Notes: a model not told the origin generated them from the letters alone. A stretch of DNA of 19,156 nucleotides from Theristus sp. LFF4_11 (GCA_030248135.1 JASANC010004442.1:1-19156), one strand, 5' to 3'; counted from the stretch's first letter, positions 8,339-18,247 are shown. Made by a program: numbers and translations.

Positions 8339-10353
8339 TCATTTTTCAGCGTCAGTTCCGCGAGTTTCCTGTTTGGCGACAGCGCGCTTCAGCAACTCCA
8401 CTAAAATCGGGTACGATGCACAGTACTGCGTTTGATCGCTCGCCTGCACCCGACGGGTGTACGATTCAATCGCTCCGTTTAGAAATTTCAGTCGATCCAA
8501 CTCGCACGAATGCTCGTCCAGCCATTCCGTGTAGCGCGCTACTGACCAGTCTGAGAAAAAAAGAAACATTTTCTGGAGTTCGTGTGAAGACATGGCTCAC
8601 CAGCATCATCATAGACTACTGTATTTTATGGCAGTCTATGTCGACAGCCGACGGGACAGACGCTACTAGGAGCGGTAGTATACACATTGGTTGGTAGGAT
8701 ATGCCTTGGTGAGACACACAACAGGATTTTCGAATCTCGCGCACTGGTTTTGATCTGGTCAGAGGACAATATTCAAAGGCAGAAAACAAATCGACTGAAC
8801 TTGAAAAAACTATAGCGCAGCGAATGAGCTTTCAGCATTTTTCGATGTCACCAGAAATACACAAAGTTTCAGCCGATGCAAAAACCCGAAAAAAACATAA
8901 AAAAAGCGAAAAACCAAAAAACAGAAAACCAACTGGCAGACTCATGTGGTGATGGCATTTCTGGAGGACTGTTTGACATGATCAGTTGAATGGCGAGCCA
9001 ATATGGGATGGCGTTTCCTACGGCTTCGGAATCGGCCAGTTCAGACGGCGATTGAAAGAGCGCCACGCGAAGCGCACGCAGAGTGGCTGAGACAAATGTC
9101 AATAATGCGTTTTAGTTTTCGAAATTGGCAAACGTTCACATTCGCAATGCTTGTTCGAAAACTGCGCACTTTCTACTACGGGTGTTTTTTTGATCTAGTG
9201 TTGCACAATTAGAAATCAGTACGTGCAATTCCACACATTTTGCGCGCTTCTGAGCAACATAGCGCTAAAAGTACACCACGGAAATCAGCGAATGACAATA
9301 GCATTGAATAAAACTTGCCGCAATTGCCATTCCTGTCGATTGTCATGATTGACAGGACGCGTTAGAACAGCGCATGCACGCAACTGTACGGATCATATCA
9401 ATTTTTGTACATTCTGCGACTGAATGCGTGTACAGACGGTGAAAGGAAACTGGTTTCTATCTTCCTGTGACAATTCAAAGTCGCCTCAGTAACTCGGCCC
9501 TATTTTGGGGAGTCGGATCACTGTGCCATTTTTGAATTCCATGCATGAAAGCGTTCACCTGTCTATGCGCGCATCGAGTGTCGCCGCGACCAAAAACCAA
9601 AGACCATATGATCATCAAAACCTCTCCTATCCGCAAGTCGCCGTCGCCTACCAAACCACCCAAACGTTCCGACGGCTGGCGCTTCCTCGGAGTGGAAATT
9701 GGCGGCTTCGGTTGTTGTTGTTTGTTGCCGTCGGCACGGATGGGCGCAGCCATGTGTAGTTGGCGTTTGCGACCGAAGTCGCCGCGGTTCCACTTCGAAG
9801 CAGCGCCAACATCGGAACCATTCGGCCTTCGGTCGCAAACGCCAGCAGCTCAGCTTCGCCCGCCTCCGGGGCAACGAACAACAACAAACCATTGCAACCA
9901 ACCGTAGTCGTGCTGCAAGTCGACGGTCAGCTTGCGGCACAGCGGCTCCACGGCCAGCTCCAATTGCGCGAAATCTGCGGCGAGTCGCATGCGACCGAGT
10001 GCGCCGATCGGCCGCAGCAGCGTCGCGTGCCACATGAACAGACGACAGGCGTGCCGTGCCGTGGCCGCCATGCGACCTTGCAGCAGCGGGGTGCTCGTGA
10101 ACGCGCTCAGGTGCTCGCGGGCGACGCGCGCCACGAACGACTGAACAAACATTGCATTCATGAAGCAGTGTTTAGTGACGCGTAGCTACGCGTCACCAAA
10201 CAATACTTCATGAATGCCGCTTGAACGTGGCAAACGTGCAATTAGGCGAAACCCCCATTTTAGTTTTTTTGTCCGTACACACAGACATATTTCGCAAGAA
10301 AACAAAAAAAACCGGAAATCAACCGATTTTATTTGCCATGTCCAGCCGTATTG

Positions 10354-10420
<67 letters not shown>

Positions 10421-13400
10421 GATCACCACTTCACCATCATTCACCTGCAGCTCGCGCATGTACAACGAGCACTGTGACTGCTGGCGATCATTGTGCGTGC
10501 TCGCATTGTGGTGGTCGTGGTCGTGGAGGTGATCGTCGTCGTCACTGAAGTCCTCCTGGTGCATCGTCTGCAGAATCGCCGCTATGGCGTCGTCGATCGA
10601 CGCGAACAACGGCTGCACCGCCGACTCCATGACGCTCTGCAGTTGCTCGCACTCAGCGCCGATTTCAGCGATCACCTGCAGTCGAACACTACAATTAGAG
10701 GGAATCCGCTGATTGGTTGGTGATCACGTGCACGCATGCTTTCTGTGCAAACCAAACTCCGCCCTCCGCCACGGCAATTTCTACACGAAAATGATGCATG
10801 CACGTGATCACCAACCAATCAGCTGATTCCGTATAATTTAGCACAAGTTACCATTAGCATTCACTAAAAGCGCGTTGTCCACCAATTCTACCGCCGCTTA
10901 AAAAACACACACACCCTGCAATTTCACCGAGTCAGCGCACGGCGCAAGCAATCAGCGCTCTCAATTTATAAAAAAAAACACCGGCAGCCAATCAGCAACC
11001 GACCGAGCGATGCACGTCCTTCGGCAGCAGGTGCACCGTGAGCCGCTCGTTGAACGCGTGCAGCATGTTCACAGTGTGCACGTTCTTCTGTTGGCCGACG
11101 CTGACGTTCGCGATCACCTGAATGGTAAAGGTGAATGGTGGACAGTTTTTGGTGAAACGTACACTGGTGTCAAGTGGAACCGTGTTTTTCATTTGTAGAC
11201 CAAGACGACTCAACGCTAATGAACAACAAAACAAATCTACCGCACACGTGATGGGTCTCTGACACTTGAAGTTTACAATTCACGCCTTTTAATTGTTTTG
11301 TCTCGGTCGCTGGTTTGCTCTACACTGCCGTTTGTGTGTGCTGCCAGACAACAGCTGGGCGAAAATTCGAACAAATAAAACGAAACAACGGATGCTTCAC
11401 GAAAACAAATTTGCGCATGTACCTGGCTCGCTTCGCCGCTTGTCGTCAGCAATTGCTCGCACTTCACGGCGAACAGGTGGATCGACTTGGCGACGTTTCG
11501 CGAGATCTGCAATGAAAGAAGCAAGAATGAAAGTCAGCTAGATTTGCAAATCCTGCCTTGCGATGATTCCCAACCCATCCAATCTGGGACTCAGTAAGCG
11601 CAGCACAACCGCGCTGACCAAGCGTTTGCCAAAACTACCACGAACCACGAGTGCGAGATGTCGATCGAACGAGGCCACCTGCAGTTCGCTGTTCATCAGA
11701 TTCACGATTCGCTCGATCTCGGCGACGCCCGGCGCGCTGTCGTCGCTGAACGCCAAATTGATGACGTCGAACATTCGCGACAGCGACTTCGACAGGTACG
11801 CCGTCTCCAGCGGAGCGACAGAGTCGCGGATCAACTGCGCTGCGCTTGGTGCGTCGCGTTTCACATTGGTGGCGTCGTCGTTTTTCAGCGGCGTGTCACC
11901 TGCGAAATGAAGAGTTGATTGATGGGCGATTATTGCAATTATTTCGTGCAATAATTATCCGTGATTTGCTAGATAATGTAATCCGTCTTCTTGTGATCTC
12001 CGTGTGTTCTCCAGGTCCCACCAAATCGCCACTCTCTCTCGCCTACTTGACTTGAAGGAAAACTAATGAGAGAGTCTCGCGTTATTTGCGATGTTCTGCT
12101 TAGGTGTGTGTGAATGGCTCACTGGACTGCCAACCGATCCGAGCTGCTGTGTGTGATGACCGGTGGACGACGTTGGGTTTTTTACTTTTACTTTACTTTT
12201 ACTAAATTAAAACGACTTCACTTTTATTAAAACGACGACGACAGACGATAGAAATAAAGAGGGACAAAAACGGCACGAACGGCACATGCTGAACTCATAA
12301 AACACACCACTTTTATAATGTACAAGAACGAATCAAGGAAAAATAGCTGAACAAAGATTTAAGAAAAGCGTTGAGTATCTAGGAAAAAAGTAGATGAGCA
12401 TTGGAAGTCAAGCGCTCTGTCAGAAACAGCTCACCGTAAACCCGGCTTTGTGTGAGAGTGCAGACACGAAGGCTAAAGTAGGACATTACAGTACCCTACT
12501 CCCCCATACGGAGCGCCCTCGCGACGTCACTCTCCCTACGCAGCCGAGTGTCTGGTGCACTGCCTGACCTGGACACCTGCTTCCACTCATTTCAAAACTC
12601 CTAATTGCTCCAACTCAAACGAATAAACTGAAATTGAATCACTTGGACTCCGAGAAAATTCTAAAAAACTTCAAAAGCTACAAGCAAAAAAAGAAAGCAA
12701 AGATCAACAACTGCCAAATTCGAAAACCTGAACTGCCAAAACTGAAAAACCTAAAAGCTATCCTGACAAACGAAAACAAAACAAAACTAAACTGTCACGA
12801 TTGTTAAAGCTTGGGATCACGCACGGCAGTCGAAATGCGTCGAAAAACCCCAAAGAAAAACCGCCAAAACTAAAATAGAAGAAAAAGCATTAAAACAGTT
12901 CACCCTCTCCCCACACTGAAAACGGGGGTAAAACAAAACAAATAAAATCAAACAAAACTGTTACAAATCAGCAGAAGAGTATGGCGCAACCTGCACTCTA
13001 CGTCGCAGTAACTGAGACCTTTAAAATCAAAGAACCGTGGCTAAACAATAAAACTTCTACTGCGCTTCACTGCGCCACAACCAAACTTCTCCTCGCAGCC
13101 TTCTTCAGCAACACCACCACAGCCAATCACGTTTTTGATCACGGAGGCCGTCCTCCGTTCGGTTTGAGTCTCGGAGACCGAAATAACTCCGTATCGGTTT
13201 GAGTCACGGAGCCCGAAAATAACTCCGACCAACCAAATCTCCGCTGCGGCGTTTCGGCTTTCTCGAAAGCTGCCCTCGGCGAAACCCGGCCGTGCCATAG
13301 ATCGACGCCGTCTCAGCTCGCATGCCGCCACAACTCCAGCCACCGTGCCTCCGTTCCTTGCGACGTTTTGCCAGCCACTGGTGCGCCCGCCACTCCGCTG

Positions 13401-16400
13401 ATCTGCCTCGGCGACACTCGACGACGCGTGAAGACGCGCAGCACGCCACCGCCTCTCGTCGATGCTGACCCTCCATGGCCTTTCTGCACTGACCCTCCAT
13501 GGTCTCGGTGCACGCGACGTCGCCACCCAGCATTGTCTCGGCGGGACCTCCACTGCGATGTTCTGCTTAGGTGTGTGTGAATGGCTCACTGGACTGCCAA
13601 CCGATCCGAGCTGCTGTGTGTGATGACCGGTGGACGACGTTGGGTTTTTTACTTTTACTTTACTTTTACTAAATTAAAACGACTTCACTTTTATTAAAAC
13701 GACGACGACAGACGATAGAAATAAAGAGGGACAAAAACGGCACGAACGGCACATGCTGAACTCATAAAACACACCACTTTTATAATGTACAAGAACGAAT
13801 CAAGGAAAAATAGCTGAACAAAGATTTAAGAAAAGCGTTGAGTATCTAGGAAAAAAGTAGATGAGCATTGGAAGTCAAGCGCTCTGTCAGAAACAGCTCA
13901 CCGTAAACCCGGCTTTGTGTGAGAGTGCAGACACGAAGGCTAAAGTAGGACATTACATATTCGACAGAAGGCAACCCCTCCCACCAATGCCGGAACTACA
14001 AAACGAGTATCACCTCTAATCTCGCCATTCTCCAAAGGCGCCATTTCAGCGTGGTCGATTCTGTTCAGCACGTCCACCAACAAACGGAGAAACTTCGGAT
14101 ATTCGTTCTCGAGCGACTGACGCACCAACGCGACCGAAGTGGACCGGATCGCCAGCGCCACGGCCTCAGCGACCGCACGCCAGAAGCCGACGGACAATTC
14201 GGACAGCGTGAAGTCGGCGCCTGAAATGCTTTAAAAAGTCGTGCGTTTCAACGACAGAACAACTTTTTTTGTGAGATTTTACGACCTAGGTTCGCTGATG
14301 TTTTGCCCAGACTATAAGATCTGTCTGTGGTAAAACACCTTTGGCAGTTCTGCCTGGTGTCCGTCGCACTGACGAGCCAGGGGGCACCGCGGTATGCGTC
14401 TACCTGGCGAAACCGCAAACAGCGTACTTCATGTATTCGATGCAAGCAAGTTCTATTCAGGGTATCTGCATGCATTTTAGCGGCCAGCCAACATCAGAGA
14501 GCTGCCGAAGAGGGGCGCGGTGACATCCAGTGGTACGCTTGATGAAAAAAAACCCGATTTTTTTCGCCAAAAAAGCCACCAATCAGCGCCGACAGTAAGA
14601 ACCGAGCGAATCTTGTGATCGATATCGCCTGTCCGCCGATATTCGTTGTGATTGCGTGAATATAAAAACACGATCGAAATCACACGAGTGAACGCAAAAA
14701 CGCAGTTCATATTCGCCCAACTCCCCAACAAAACCACGACGCCACAAGCAAGTGTCCCGAATGCCGACCCGACCCAAGTCAGCGATCAGCGGGCGATGCG
14801 TGGTCGAGTGTTTCTTCTTTGTGAGCACGGTCGTGAGCACGTCCAGGTGCTGGCTGGCGGCAAGCAGCGCGTCGCACAAATGCTGCACGTCCGTCCAGAG
14901 GTTGGCGCGGATCTGCAGCGACGTCGCGCCCGCCTGCACAAGGTGGCCGATGAGAATGGGGCGCAGACTGTGGCAGATTCACAGCGGACGGATTGTGGCG
15001 TCCCTCATGCGCACGAGGGCATCTCAGTAATCGCCTCGCCCAGTGAGACACGAGAGCCACAATCGACCATCGTATGTGATTGATTACTATTTTGGGAGTG
15101 TTGAAAGTTGGAACTATGGAACTTCTGTTGAACGGATAAAGTAAACCACTGACGGAAAAACAATTCAGCAATGTAGTAGTTTGTTGACAAGACCAAAAAT
15201 TAATGATAACCGGTCATTGAATCACAACCAATCACAAAGCCAAAAAACTCAAGAGAAAACAAACACCAACGCGCGTCACCTGCAGCTGCTGGCCGGCGGC
15301 ACCGGGCAGCGTTTTCGGCGTTGCCGCGCCCGTAGAAGAGCCACGGCCACCATCGCCGCGTTGTTTGTTCAATTCGACTGCGATCGACTGAACGGGCGGT
15401 ATCAAGGGCGATGCGGAGCCCTTGCCGAGCCCGCGGACGCACTTGACGACGTCCTCGACCAGTTCGTCGAGCACACCCTTGAGCTCGCTCGCGAGCGCGT
15501 GCACGTTACTCAGCGCCTGCATCGCCTGCCCGGCGACGTTGTAGTTGTGCGCCTGCAAAATTGTGCAGCGTGTGACATTCGGTAGGAGAAAACTTGATGG
15601 GCACCCGCGCCCTACTCGACGGTGTTCTGCGTGAGCGCTGGCAACAAACGTTGTTGTTGTTGTCGTTGGGATTTTTAGGCGATGTTTTTAGCCAGGGCTA
15701 ACGCAGAGAAGCGTACAGAACGCCATTGAGTAGGGCGCCCATCGAATTTTCTCTGTCACTATACACCCCTCGGCGGGACTCGATCCCCCGAGCGCACAGA
15801 CTGCAGTCTAACGCACTACCACCAGGCCACGAGGGTGACTAAAGTCCCCAACAGCAACACAATCATCCCTGTTGACCTGCAGTCCGTGCGCGAGCGCTCT
15901 CCTCGCCAGCTGGCGTATATTGGCGGCGTAGCGAGGCACGAGCGCAACGTCATCGGCGACAACGTCAACGCCAACGAGGTCGACCTCGTCCGTCAACTCG
16001 ACCAACTCTTGTACCATCAACGAATTCTTCACCAGGTCACGTGACGCCGCCGTTATTGCAGTCGACGCGCCGTCGGCGAGGCCTGCAGAAATGTTGAAAA
16101 GTTCCGATGTTCTTTTTCTTCATTCTTCAACTTCAACGAAACACAACACCAGACTCCAAGTTGCGCCAATCGTGGTTGGAAACATTGGACTTAGATTGAA
16201 AACACGAAATAATTGCAGTTTGCTGGGACACTTGCACCCGTCTTTGAAAATTATACTAGGAACGCGGTTAATTCAGATGTATTTCGTCTGTTTGCCGTGA
16301 CTTATGTTGTTACTAACGACTTACTAACGAATCTAAATCTGAAAACCACCAAAGCAATGTTACCGCTTGGGCGGAGTCTGTCCGACAGCTGCATGACGCG

Positions 16401-18119
16401 TATCACCGCTCGTAGCAGCGTGCAAGTGTCGTGCGCACGTTGCAGCTGGTGAACCTGGGCGACAAAAACAGAATGAAACTCATGAGTTTTGAGTTCATTT
16501 CTGCTTTGTTATTCTCCAAAACTCAGAAAAAAACGAGTTTCATGAACACGATTGCATTCGTGGTGAATGAAAATCCTTCACCGAAACATTCATGGGATGG
16601 ACGCTGTAACTTTTTGGAAACTGGTTGTTGTTGAAGGTTGAATCAAGACGCAGCCACTTTTCGGTCGTCTAATGGTGTTGAATCGAACCGATGCCAAACT
16701 ACCAACTTCGCCAAACGTAACACATCACGCGCCCTAAAACAAGCCTGTGTGTCCATGCGTGTGTACAGTTCGTCTGTGCGACCCACAGCGTGATGTATGC
16801 CCGCTTTGAGGGTGCTCACATGCTGGCCTAATGTCTCGAGAATCCCCTCCAGTGATTCAATGCTTGTCGCCTGCGTCAGCAGCTGCGAGTGGTGAGCGGA
16901 GACCTGCAAAACAAATTCATCTCTGTATGGAATCTTTTACAAAAATTCCATACTTACCTAACACACATCAACGTGCCTTTGTTGTAGTCCAGTTCCAGTA
17001 ATGGGTATGGGACCACACAACTGAGCCCTTGAATGTGTGGACGACGCAGCCCCTACACAGCGTCCGCACCCGACCGAGCCCGCTCGATCGGCCACAATTG
17101 CATCACCACAATTCCCACCTGCTAGGGGCTAGGCGATGAACAACAACAACAACAAACTAAGCCCTTGAATGTAGTTGGGAAACGTCAGCTCAGTTTTGTA
17201 TGGAATACGATTCACCAATATCTGCATTTCAACCGTCTCCACGTGATGCGAGGAAAAATGGAATGTGTTGTCTGATGAATCTATTGCAGGTGCTATGTTC
17301 AACAATGGTGTGGTGTGCTCGACTCCAGAAGTCAGAACTAGACGACGGAAGCATTTAGAAAACAGAGCGACGTCTCCAAGCAACCACAACTGGACACGCG
17401 GCTACACAACAGGATGCAGAACCAAAACGCCCCAAAAAACACCTGTTTCTTGAGTTGCTTGTTCAGTTGCGCAACGTCGCTTTCCAGTTTCGCAATGTGC
17501 ATCGACACGGACGTGCTGCTGTCCAGCAATCGCCGCGCGTAGTCTTCCACGTCGAAATTGGCCTGCGGTTTTTTTTGGGTTGAAAAAATATCGTTTTTGA
17601 CTGACGTGGACCGAACCGAAACGAACTGTTCTTTGTCTTTTGCTTCATTCCGTTTTGGCCATCATGAAGACTCAATCAACTGGTACTGAACAGGGATGGC
17701 ACGGAAATAAAACCGGTTCGTGCATCGTGCATAATTTAACAATTGACAAGAAAAGCTGGAAAAAAGATGATACAAAGTTCAGATTTTCTATCGGCAAGCA
17801 ACCGGTTTTTTATTTTTGGCGCAAATAAACGGTAAAAAACGGGTTCTTTTCATTAAAAAGTTTTTTCCGTGAATCCGTACCATGCCCATTACTGTGGCAT
17901 AATAAAGGTTGGAATGGAACAGGCACATCCAAAACTGTGCAATTTAGTGGTACTTGCGGGTCTTTGGTTAAAATTATGTGATATCTGACAAAAAATGCTA
18001 ATGAGAGTTTCTTTTTCAACATCGACAACCTGCAAAAACTCTGACGTTGTTTCGCCAAGCAAATCGACGTCGTCATCCTTGGCAAACGTTGTTGGCTCAC
18101 GCTCAACATCAGCCATCAT
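8339..18119 (-). CDS. COG5: COG5, conserved oligomeric Golgi complex subunit 5 (15 exons, complete)
   Basis: COG5 is a lobe-B subunit of the COG tether (CATCHR family) that captures retrograde vesicles at the Golgi. Exons in coding order: 18119-18030, 17562-17443, 16903-16745, 16454-16364, 16082-15877, 15552-15280, 14933-14774, 14220-14014, 11899-11646, 11506-11423, 11117-11016, 10675-10445, 10140-9903, 9086-8934, 8550-8339. They total 2580 nt, 859 aa, and all junction phases agree. Family blocks seen in order: SEFLQ/ANFDVEDY (about residues 27-38), QATSIESLEG (exon 3), ELTDEVDL (exon 5), IRANLWTDV (exon 7), NEYPKFLRLL (exon 8), ETAYLSKSLSR (exon 9), NVAKSIHLFAVKCEQLL (exon 10), TMHQEDFSD and CSLYMRELQ (exon 12), MRLAADFAQLELAV (exon 13), LRALRVALFQS (exon 14), WLDEHSCELDRL (exon 15). 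Start is ATGATG at 18119; the second Met is equally possible. Less certain points are the exon 3 end (needs a GC donor) and the exon 11 donor (GAC|GTGCAT). No AATAAA was seen after the stop. Intron 8 carries an LTR retrotransposon. Confidence 0.93.
8551..8933 (-). other. COG5 intron 14 (383 bp)
   Basis: Donor A|GTTGGT, acceptor TTTTCTCAG, phase 1. No internal element recognised; left-arm partner is 5003-5379. Confidence 0.75.
9513..9579 (-). repeat. Dispersed intronic repeat, copy 3 (COG5 intron 13)
   Basis: Reverse-complement partner of 4364-4430 on the right arm. Confidence 0.6.
9761..9844. repeat. Hairpin with perfect 18-bp inverted repeat in COG5 intron 13
   Basis: TGGCGTTTGCGACCGAAG at 9761-9778 and its complement at 9827-9844. 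The terminal repeats are unchanged between arms although the loop has indels. Confidence 0.85.
10154..10217. repeat. 64-bp spacerless palindrome in COG5 intron 12
   Basis: Same palindrome as 3727-3790 on the other arm. It ends 10 bp upstream of the exon 13 acceptor (10141-10143), so it covers where the branch point of intron 12 should be. Confidence 0.85.
10354..10421 (+). repeat. (ACA)n microsatellite, about 22 units
   Basis: Counterpart of 3535-3588 in COG5 intron 12. It is about four units longer than the left-arm copy, a normal slippage difference. Confidence 0.9.
10701..10830. mobile_element. MITE-like inverted-repeat element in COG5 intron 11
   Basis: About 130 bp with terminal inverted repeats GGAATCNGCTGATTGGTTGG, continuing as TGATCACGTGCA, on both ends. 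Duplicated partner of 3122-3258. The flanks are AT-rich (ATTAGA / GTATAA) but no exact target duplication is left. Confidence 0.7.
12087..12490 (-). repeat. 3' LTR of the right-arm element
   Basis: 404 bp, identical by eye to the 5' LTR at 13554-13957. Its outer edge abuts the TATT target duplication at 12083-12086. Confidence 0.85.
13136..13231 (-). repeat. Short tandem repeat inside the right LTR element
   Basis: Mirror of 699-790. On the - strand two units of about 35 bp start CGGAGTTATTT and end GACTCAAACCG, followed by a shorter CGGAGG...CCTCCG palindromic piece. Confidence 0.6.
13554..13957 (-). repeat. 5' LTR of the right-arm element
   Basis: 404 bp. On the - strand it has a TATA-like CATTATAAAA (13778-13787) and, about 90 nt further, AATAAA (13690-13695), the U3-R-U5 order expected of an LTR promoter and poly(A) signal, which fixes the element's orientation. 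Confidence 0.85.
14221..14773 (-). other. COG5 intron 7 (553 bp)
   Basis: Donor G|GTCGGG and acceptor GCATTTCAG join phase-1 exons 7 and 8. A GC-rich patch at about 14340-14540 could be an old insertion; nothing recognisable in it. Confidence 0.7.
14934..15279 (-). other. COG5 intron 6 (346 bp)
   Basis: Donor CAG|GTGACG and acceptor TTGTGCAG, both phase 0. No repeat or gene seen in it. Confidence 0.7.
15596..15647 (+). mobile_element. Inverted partial SINE copy abutting the tail of the intron-5 SINE
   Basis: GATGGGCACCCGCGCCCTAC through GTTCTGCGTGAGCGCTGGC matches the SINE body (compare 6558-6612) in the opposite orientation to 15648-15840, forming a tail-to-tail pair. Confidence 0.55.
15648..15840 (-). 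mobile_element. tRNA-derived SINE in COG5 intron 5
   Basis: Same family as 6456-6651, read on the - strand: AGTCACCCTCGTGGCCTGG, B box GGATCGAGTCC, body, then an AAC tail at about 15668-15648. It fills most of the 324-bp intron and starts 36 bp from the exon 5 donor. Confidence 0.78.
16473..16543. repeat. Stem-loop in COG5 intron 3
   Basis: ATGAAACTC (16473) and TGAGTTTTG (16483) pair with CAAAACTCA (16517) and GAGTTTCAT (16535), giving a two-part stem over 71 bp, 16 bp from the exon 4 acceptor. Confidence 0.6.
17037..17159 (+). mobile_element. 123-bp AAC-tailed insertion in COG5 intron 2
   Basis: A segment ending in GAACAACAACAACAACAAAC is flanked by a perfect 13-bp direct repeat AGCCCTTGAATGT (17024-17036 and 17160-17172), extendable to 18 bp with one mismatch. 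Terminal A-rich tail plus a long target duplication is the mark of target-primed retrotransposition. The body is GC-rich and unlike the other SINE; no clear Pol III boxes. Confidence 0.75.
17563..18029 (-). other. COG5 intron 1 (467 bp)
   Basis: Donor CAG|GTTGTC, acceptor ACCGCAG. AT-rich; no repeat or gene seen. Confidence 0.75.
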
Positions 18120-18247
18120 TGTCGTGTCGGTCAGTTAAGTCAAAGAAAATCCAAGCACTTCGCGTTTTGTCCGTTCCATTTGCGTCAATGCCACTGCGTG
18201 TATCTTTTGTATCTTTGGCGGCGCTATCCTATTTTAGGGTGGCTTTC
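18120..18247 (-). promoter_or_regulatory. Presumed 5' flank of COG5
   Basis: DNA between the ATG and the tandem arrays. No TATA box at a convincing distance and no clear trans-splice acceptor directly before the ATG; role inferred from position only. Confidence 0.3.

Larger units (their letters stand above)
9087..9902 (-). other. COG5 intron 13 (816 bp)
   Basis: The longest COG5 intron after intron 8. It carries the 18-bp inverted-repeat hairpin and a dispersed-repeat copy; open frames in it are GC-rich intronic sequence without a family signature. Donor G|GTTGGTT, acceptor TGTCTCAG. Confidence 0.75.
8029..13908 (-). repeat. Right arm of about 5.9-kb inverted duplication
   Basis: Reverse-complement partner of 1-5906. 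Base 8 of the window pairs with 13900; bases around 5903 pair with bases around 8031. This arm holds the intact COG5 exons and the complete LTR element. The match may continue past 13908, since the left partner runs off the window. Confidence 0.95.
12087..13957 (-). mobile_element. Complete non-autonomous LTR retrotransposon in COG5 intron 8
   Basis: An 1871-bp element with two 404-bp direct repeats (12087-12490 and 13554-13957) that read as identical by eye. The LTRs begin TGTAATGTCC and end GAACATCGCA on the element strand, the TG...CA form. The element is flanked by the 4-bp repeat TATT at 12083-12086 and 13958-13961. Just inside the 5' LTR is a primer-binding-site-like TGGAGGTCCCGCCGAGAC, 1 nt from the LTR end. 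Just before the 3' LTR is a purine tract (ATGGGGGAGTAGGG). The 1063-bp internal region shows no protease, reverse transcriptase, integrase or zinc-knuckle coding; its longest open frame (13041-13589, - strand) has no motif I recognise. It would depend on proteins from an autonomous partner. Superfamily cannot be assigned; the tRNA matching the binding site was not identified. Confidence 0.88.

Noticed and set aside
13041..13589. 182-codon - strand frame in the LTR element as a possible gag
   Set aside because: No zinc knuckle, capsid-like or protease motif, it crosses into the LTR, and the left copy does not keep the frame. Treated as non-coding interior.
14327..14542. Two overlapping + strand frames inside intron 7
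   Set aside because: No family likeness, antisense to COG5 and inside an intron with well-supported phase-1 splice sites.
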